Shown one piece after another: positions 59,812-64,000 of a stretch of DNA of 64,000 nucleotides. The first letter of the stretch is position 1. Each line of letters begins with the position of its first letter. Source of the DNA: Actinoplanes sp. L3-i22 (GTDB lineage Bacteria > Actinomycetota > Actinomycetes > Mycobacteriales > Micromonosporaceae). The position numbers and the translations under genes are program-made. The stretch is from contig NZ_AP024745.1 in assembly GCF_019704555.1 (NCBI RefSeq), forward strand, positions 2,042,001 through 2,106,000. The letters are read 5' to 3'. The notes beneath the pieces are model-generated. The model searched no databases. It saw only the letters and a program-made list of their open reading frames with translations, and was not told where the DNA came from.

Positions 59812-60018
59812 GCCCGGCAGCCTAGCCGCGCGCTCCGGCCCGGCGCCATCCCGCCGCGCGCGATTCCCACCATTCAAAACCATGCGACGGTACGGCCGTG
59901 AAACGCCCGCCCCCACGAGACACGCGGCGGCCCGGTCCGTCCCACCCCGGCCGCGCCTTGCGCGCCCGGCCTCCCGTCCCGCTCAGCGGTCCCCTCCCCG
60001 CAGCCCCCCGGCCCGAAT

Positions 60019-60252
60019 TCAGGCGGCGAAGGCGAGCCGGACCGCGGACCGCGCCCACCGCATCCGGCCGATCGCACAGTCCGGATGCTCGCCGAACTCC
60101 TGAGCGACCAGCGCCGCACACCCACTCTCCCCGAGGCGGGTGACCGCCGCCGTGATCGCCTCCCGGATCACCTCCAGCGTCGGCTCCTGCGAACGCTGCA
60201 CGTCCGAGACGAAGAGTGCTTCGGTACGGACATCGTCGACAATCGCGGTCAT
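60019..60252 (-). CDS. small conserved actinobacterial protein, 77 aa
   Basis: 77 residues from ATG 60252, with GGGAGGG 4 nt upstream. TEALFVSDVQRSQEPTLEVI, AITAAVTRLGESGCAALVAQ and EFGEHPDCAIGRMRWA are recognisable from many small Streptomyces hypotheticals. Helical and soluble. Two Cys residues (GCAAL, PDCAI). Function unknown. Confidence 0.8.
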   Translation of the reverse strand: MTAIVDDVRTEALFVSDVQRSQEPTLEVIREAITAAVTRLGESGCAALVAQEFGEHPDCAIGRMRWARSAVRLAFAA

Positions 60253-60378
60253 CGGTCCCTCCCCGGTCGGGTCAACGGCATGCTTGGTGGCGCGAAGATC
60301 AGCACACTCCTGCCGGGTGGCAGCCCAGGCGCACCCGGGTTGCAGCCGGGTTGCGAACGCCAATCCAAGGACCGCCCG

Positions 60379-60404
60379 CCATATCCTCTGATAACCCGAT
60401 ATGG
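60379..60404. promoter_or_regulatory. inverted repeat upstream of receiver gene
   Basis: CCATATC (60379-60385) and GATATGG (60398-60404), perfect 7-bp arms with a 12-nt gap, 35 bp before the receiver gene start at 60439. May be an operator or part of its promoter; no assignment possible. Confidence 0.4.
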
Positions 60405-60438
60405 TCATCATGACTGATACCGATCGAGGGGAGCTGCC

Positions 60439-60813
60439 GTGACCACGGTCCTGGTGGCCGACGACGACGCCGACATCCGCGACCTGGTGGCCTTCAAGCT
60501 GGAGCAGGCCGGTCTCGAGGTGCTGACGGTCGGGGACGGTCAGGCCGCCGTCGAGCAGGCCCGTGCGCACCGCCCCACCCTCGCCGTCCTGGACGTCTCC
60601 ATGCCGTTGCTGTCCGGCATCGAGGTCTGCCGCCTGCTCCGGGCCGACCCCGCCACCGCCGGCATGCTGATCATCATGCTCACCGCCCGGGTCCAGGAAC
60701 AGGACGTGGAAGGCGGCTTCAGCGCCGGCGCCGACGACTACGTGACGAAGCCCTTCAGCCCCCGGGAACTGGTCTCCCGGATCCAGGCCCTGCTGACCCG
60801 GGCCCGCACCTGA
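60439..60813 (+). CDS. stand-alone response regulator receiver protein
   Basis: 124 residues: one CheY-like receiver. Acidic pocket DDD at 8-10, phospho-acceptor D52 (AVLDVSMPLLSG), Thr82 and K104 (DDYVTKPFSP). No output domain and no adjacent kinase, so it is an orphan phosphorelay or partner-binding protein. GAGGGGAG precedes GTG 60439. Confidence 0.93.
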   Translation: MTTVLVADDDADIRDLVAFKLEQAGLEVLTVGDGQAAVEQARAHRPTLAVLDVSMPLLSGIEVCRLLRADPATAGMLIIMLTARVQEQDVEGGFSAGADDYVTKPFSPRELVSRIQALLTRART

Positions 60814-60867
60814 CCACGCCGAACGACCGGCGGCGCAATGCGCCACCGGCCGTCCGGAACAAGTGCA

Positions 60868-61836
60868 CTAGCTGAAGTCGTAGCCCCCGCCGGTCCCCGG
60901 AACCTTCGACGGCAGCCCGCGCCGGACCCGCTCCGCCCGCAGCCCGGTGTCGATGATGTCCCAGGCCGCGCCCACCGCCACCAGCCCGATGATCCCCAGG
61001 TTCAACCAGTGCCGGAAGTCCCCGCCGTGCAGATCGAGGAACCCGTGGAACTCCGGGTTGAAGAACCGGTCGGTGGCCAGCAGCCAGATCAGCGGCGCGG
61101 CCCACGCCACCGTCAGGATCGCGTTCACCACCGTGACCGTCCGGGTCCACGTCCCGATCCGGTGCAGCCACACGTAGTAGAACGCCCGGAGCACGAACAG
61201 CCCGATCAGCACCGGCCACCAGAACGTCCAGTTGGCCGGGTCGAGCAGCGGCACGTCGGTGAACGTGAACTGCTGCAGGACCAGGGCGGCGATCAGCAGC
61301 ACGAGCCACACGATCCCGGTGATCATCTGCCCCAGGGTGGCGCGATGACCCTCGTACCTCGGAAGGTCCTTGAGCGACCAGTTGACCTTGAGCTGGGTGC
61401 CGGTCCGTTCCGCGATGGCGAAGACCAGGGTGACCCAGAAGCAGAGGTGCGCGCCGACGGTGAACCCGCTGCCGACCACCCCGCCGATGATCTTGCCGAT
61501 GTTCGGGTCGTCGATGATCTGGACGACCACGCCGACCGTGACGACGATCGGCAGGATGGTCCAGAGCAGCACCTTGAGCAGGCGCCGCCAGAGCGGGAAT
61601 AGTTCCGGCCCGATCAGGTAGAGCGGGCGCCCCGCGTACTGATCAGCGAGTTTCTCCGGATCGCCGAGCTCGGTGAGGGTGGTCTCGACGGCGGCCTCGG
61701 GGGTCTCCCCGGCCTCGATCCGGGCGTCGACCGCGTCGTCGATGGACGCGCGCAACTCCCGGTCGATGTCGGCGCGCTGCTGCTCCGGGATGCGGCGCAG
61801 GGCGGTGAAAACGTAGCGGTCAACCAGGTTCGTCAT
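60868..61836 (-). CDS. permease-prefix-domain membrane protein
   Basis: 322 residues. N-terminal ~70 residues form the permease prefix (HAAS-like) domain with DRYVFTALRRIPEQQRADID and AAVETTLTELGDPEKLADQY; about seven membrane helices follow (LLWTILPIVVTVGVVVQII; IVWLVLLIAALVLQQFTFT). Such proteins are encoded with PadR regulators, as here: the padR stop and this ATG overlap (TAATG). The membrane part does not resemble a known transporter. Likely controlled by that regulator. Confidence 0.85.
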   Translation of the reverse strand: MTNLVDRYVFTALRRIPEQQRADIDRELRASIDDAVDARIEAGETPEAAVETTLTELGDPEKLADQYAGRPLYLIGPELFPLWRRLLKVLLWTILPIVVTVGVVVQIIDDPNIGKIIGGVVGSGFTVGAHLCFWVTLVFAIAERTGTQLKVNWSLKDLPRYEGHRATLGQMITGIVWLVLLIAALVLQQFTFTDVPLLDPANWTFWWPVLIGLFVLRAFYYVWLHRIGTWTRTVTVVNAILTVAWAAPLIWLLATDRFFNPEFHGFLDLHGGDFRHWLNLGIIGLVAVGAAWDIIDTGLRAERVRRGLPSKVPGTGGGYDFS

Positions 61837-62177
61837 TACTCCGCACCTTCCTTGAAGAGGTCACCGATGGCGCGGTCGATCCGCGCCCATTCGTCGCGCA
61901 GGGTGTCGGCGAGGGTCTCGCCCTGCTCGGTGGTCCGGTAGAACTTCCGCGGCCGGGGCTCCTCGGTGTTCCACTCGCTGGTCAGGAGCCCCTGCGCCTC
62001 GAGCCGGCGCAGCAGCGGGTAGAGCGTGTTCGCCTCGACCTCGAAGCCGGCCCGGCTCAGCGTCTCGAGGAGCGAGTATCCGTAGCCGGGGGTGCGCAGG
62101 ACGGTGAGGCTCGCGACGACCACGGTGCCGCGCCGCAACTCCTGCAGATGCCCCGCTAGCGTCGCATCCATTGTCAT
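61836..62177 (-). CDS. PadR-family transcriptional regulator
   Basis: 113 residues. Winged helix with YSLLETLSRAGFEVEANTLY then PLLRRLEAQGLLTSEW and PRKFYRTTEQGETLADTLRD, the PadR signature. Represses its own operon in most studied cases. Its promoter holds a 21-bp palindrome, probably its own operator. ATG 62177 lies about at the expected transcription start, so the mRNA is probably leaderless. Shares an overlap with the membrane protein gene downstream. Confidence 0.92.
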   Translation of the reverse strand: MTMDATLAGHLQELRRGTVVVASLTVLRTPGYGYSLLETLSRAGFEVEANTLYPLLRRLEAQGLLTSEWNTEEPRPRKFYRTTEQGETLADTLRDEWARIDRAIGDLFKEGAE

Positions 62178-62184
62178 GTGAGAA

Positions 62185-62213
62185 ACGATAGTGTGCGACG
62201 CACACTATGGCAA
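62185..62213 (-). promoter_or_regulatory. padR promoter with 21-bp palindromic operator
   Basis: On the minus strand: -35 TTGCCA (62213-62208), 17-bp spacer, -10 TATCGT (62190-62185), and ATG at 62177, about 7 nt after the -10. The perfect palindrome ATAGTGTGCG-A-CGCACACTAT (62188-62208) fills the spacer and touches the boxes. A bound PadR dimer would block RNA polymerase. Confidence 0.75.
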
Positions 62214-62223
62214 GCGGATACAG

Positions 62224-62261
62224 CAAAGTAGCCCACAACCATATGGTTGCGGGCTACTTTG
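62224..62261 (-). terminator. hairpin terminator of the GH3 gene
   Basis: CAAAGTAGCCC-A-CAACC (62224-62240) pairs with GGTTG-C-GGGCTACTTTG (62245-62261), long stem with one internal mismatch and an ATAT loop. It lies 12 bp past the GH3 stop on the minus strand and just upstream of the padR promoter. Nearly symmetric, so it may work in both directions. Confidence 0.7.
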
Positions 62262-62272
62262 AGGGGATATGT

Positions 62273-64000
62273 CTAGTCGTTGACGGCCTTCAGCAGCCCT
62301 TCGAGGGCAGCGGCGGTGAACGGGCTGCCCGGGAACATCGCCATCCGGCTCAGCGGCAGGCTGTTCAGCATCATCAGCATGCCCGGGTCGGACGCCATCG
62401 CCGCCATCGTCGAGTCCCCGGCCCCGGCCGCCGCCGAGGCGAACAACTCGCCGAGCAGGTCGGCGCCGCGCGGGTCGGCGAACCACTCGCCGACGCTGGA
62501 CTCCGCGGTCAGCGGCACCCGCGCCGGGTCCCCGGCGACGTGCTGGGTGGCCGTCGCCCGGATGTCCCGCGACGACGCGCCGACCTCGACCAGGTAGGCG
62601 CCGTCCTCGACGATCCACCGGTCGAGCCGGGTGTCCCAGTAGGCCAGGTCGTCCCGCTCGACGTGCAGCACCACGTCCACGGTCTGACCGGCCGCGACCG
62701 GCACACTGGCGAAGGCCTTCAGCTCGCGCGGCGCCCGCCGCACCGCGGACCCGGGCAGGCTGAGGTACGCCTGGACGACCTCCCGGCCGTCCCGCCCGCC
62801 GGTGTTGGTCACCGGGACGCGGATCTCGAGGCCGGCCGGCGACGACGAGACCGTGGCCACGCCGTACGAAAAAGTGGTGTAAGAAAGTCCGAAGCCGAAC
62901 GGATAGGACACCGCGGTCCGGCGCGCGTCGAACCCGCGGTAGCCCACGTGCAGCCCCTCGCCATACCGGACGTGCCCGTGCTCCCCGGGAAAGTCCAGGT
63001 AGGACGGGTGATCCTCGATCCGGACCGGGATCGTCTCGGCCAGCCGCCCGGACGGATCGACCCGCCCGAACAGCACGTCCGCGATCGCGCTGCCGCCGGC
63101 CTGCCCGAGCAGCCAGCCCTCCACGATCGCCGGCACGCGCGCCTCCCACGGGCTGGTCAGCAGCACCGCGCCGTTGGAGAGCACCACGATCGTGTTCGGG
63201 TTGACCGCGGCGACCTGCTCGATCAGCGCGAGGTGCTCGGCCGGCAGGTCCAGCGAGTCCCGGTCGGCGCCCTCGGTCTCGTGCACGGTGCCGACGAAGA
63301 CGAGCGCCACGTCGCTGGCCCGGGCCGCCTCGACGGCCTCGGCGGGGTCGTCATAGCCCGCCGCGAACGTGACGGCGGCGCTGGTCGACGCCTGGATCTG
63401 GGTGAGCGCGTCGTCCAGCCGGGTCGGCGTGATCTGCGAGCTGCCACCGCCCTGATACCGCGGCGTCCGGGCGAACTCGCCGAGCACCGCGATGGACTGG
63501 CCCTCCGCGCGCAGCGGAAGGAGCCCGCCGTCGTTCTTCAGGAGCACGATCGCCCTTCCGGCGATCTCCCGGGCCAGGTCATGGTGCGCGGCCGCGTCAT
63601 AGCTTCCGGCTTCGCGCTGCCCGGCCTTCAGGATCATTTCCCGTACGAGGTCAGCCGACGCCCGCAGCGCGGCGGCGTCGAGCGTCCCGTCCGCCACCGC
63701 GTCCGCCAGCGCCTGGTCCCCGGTCGCGTCCGGCCCGGGCATGGTCAGGTCCAGCCCGGCGCGGACCGCCGCGACCCGGTCGACCACGGCGCCCCAGTCC
63801 GACACGACCAGGCCCTCGAAGCCCCACTCGTCCCGCAGCACCTCGGTGAGCAGCCAGTGGTGCTCGCTCGCGTACACCCCGTTGACCCGGTTGTAGGCGC
63901 ACATCACGGTCCACGGCTGGGCCTTGGTCACCACCCGGTGGAACGCCCGCAGATACATCTCCCGCAGCGTGCGCTCGTCCAGGTCGGCGCTGACCCGCAT
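62273..64000 (-). CDS. GH3 beta-glucosidase (N terminus outside window)
   Basis: 575 residues visible; the gene continues beyond 64000. The visible part begins inside the GH3 N-terminal barrel and shows the nucleophile Asp in GLVVSDWGAVV (visible residue 68). The second domain follows (AIVLLKNDGGLLPLRAEGQS; VFVGTVHETEGADRDSLDLP) and then a fibronectin III-like domain (VPVTNTGGRDGREVVQAYLS). About 95 extra C-terminal residues (SSVGEWFADPRGADLLGELF and MLMMLNSLPLSRMAMFPG) extend past Fn3. Likely intracellular beta-glucosidase of the large GH3 class. A hairpin terminator follows. Confidence 0.93.
   Translation of the reverse strand: MRVSADLDERTLREMYLRAFHRVVTKAQPWTVMCAYNRVNGVYASEHHWLLTEVLRDEWGFEGLVVSDWGAVVDRVAAVRAGLDLTMPGPDATGDQALADAVADGTLDAAALRASADLVREMILKAGQREAGSYDAAAHHDLAREIAGRAIVLLKNDGGLLPLRAEGQSIAVLGEFARTPRYQGGGSSQITPTRLDDALTQIQASTSAAVTFAAGYDDPAEAVEAARASDVALVFVGTVHETEGADRDSLDLPAEHLALIEQVAAVNPNTIVVLSNGAVLLTSPWEARVPAIVEGWLLGQAGGSAIADVLFGRVDPSGRLAETIPVRIEDHPSYLDFPGEHGHVRYGEGLHVGYRGFDARRTAVSYPFGFGLSYTTFSYGVATVSSSPAGLEIRVPVTNTGGRDGREVVQAYLSLPGSAVRRAPRELKAFASVPVAAGQTVDVVLHVERDDLAYWDTRLDRWIVEDGAYLVEVGASSRDIRATATQHVAGDPARVPLTAESSVGEWFADPRGADLLGELFASAAAGAGDSTMAAMASDPGMLMMLNSLPLSRMAMFPGSPFTAAALEGLLKAVND

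Overview
The window is about 64 kb of very GC-rich DNA. Coding is dense, GTG/TTG starts are common and many neighbouring genes overlap by ATGA. This fits an actinobacterium. The fabG1-inhA-ferrochelatase order, the MurL/MurD2 pair, the NgcEFG-type importer and several Micromonosporaceae-like hypothetical genes suggest Actinoplanes or a close relative; that assignment is inference. Nearly all of it reads as chromosomal core or near-core. I see no phage, transposase, CRISPR array, rRNA or tRNA.

Layout. 1-2.8 kb: end of a MoxR ATPase, DUF58 and VWA gene set. 2.9-5.2 kb: a small membrane peptide and a two-component system. 5.2-8.6 kb: fabG1, inhA, ferrochelatase, HAD phosphatase. 8.7-12.8 kb: an unusual secretion cluster with two TasA/SipW-type substrate proteins, a frameshifted RCC1 beta-propeller protein and an ER/SipW-type signal peptidase. 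12.8-15.9 kb: three NUDIX genes, a conserved hypothetical and a DUF3097 protein. 15.9-19.6 kb: a MocR regulator divergent from an EamA transporter, then a serine hydrolase. 19.7-28.3 kb: NfeD/SPFH pair, membrane proteins, a reductase, an RNA methyltransferase, a flavohemoglobin-like protein whose globin seems to lack its heme ligand, and a DUF1963 protein. 28.3-31.1 kb: divergent MurL and MurD2, the alternative route to D-Glu in peptidoglycan. 31.9-39.7 kb: one operon with an RpiR/MurR regulator and two complete sugar importers (DasABC-like and NgcEFG-like) but no ATPase. 39.7-45.6 kb: Pol I-like polymerase, SAH riboswitch, metH, gluconokinase. 45.6-50.4 kb: membrane metal hydrolase, DUF1707 protein, second two-component system, a GGGCT repeat tract and a fourth NUDIX gene. 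50.5-56.6 kb: GGDEF protein and two divergent glycoside hydrolases. 56.7-60.3 kb: small proteins, an AbiEi-like protein and a fused anthranilate synthase behind a tryptophan attenuator. 60.4-64 kb: lone receiver protein, PadR regulator with its membrane partner, and a GH3 beta-glucosidase cut by the window edge.

Three RNA or regulatory devices can be read directly. The metH leader has mutually exclusive helices that hide or free the ribosome binding site, matching an SAH-ON riboswitch. The trpEG leader encodes an 11-residue peptide with two adjacent Trp codons before a terminator. The padR promoter carries a perfect 21-bp palindrome between or over its -35 and -10 boxes and seems to give a leaderless mRNA.

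The best candidate for an under-described system is the 8.7-12.8 kb cluster: an ER-type peptidase, two small proteins sharing a distinctive SipW-type export/cleavage motif, and a large secreted propeller protein whose reading frame is broken by a 7-bp tandem duplication.
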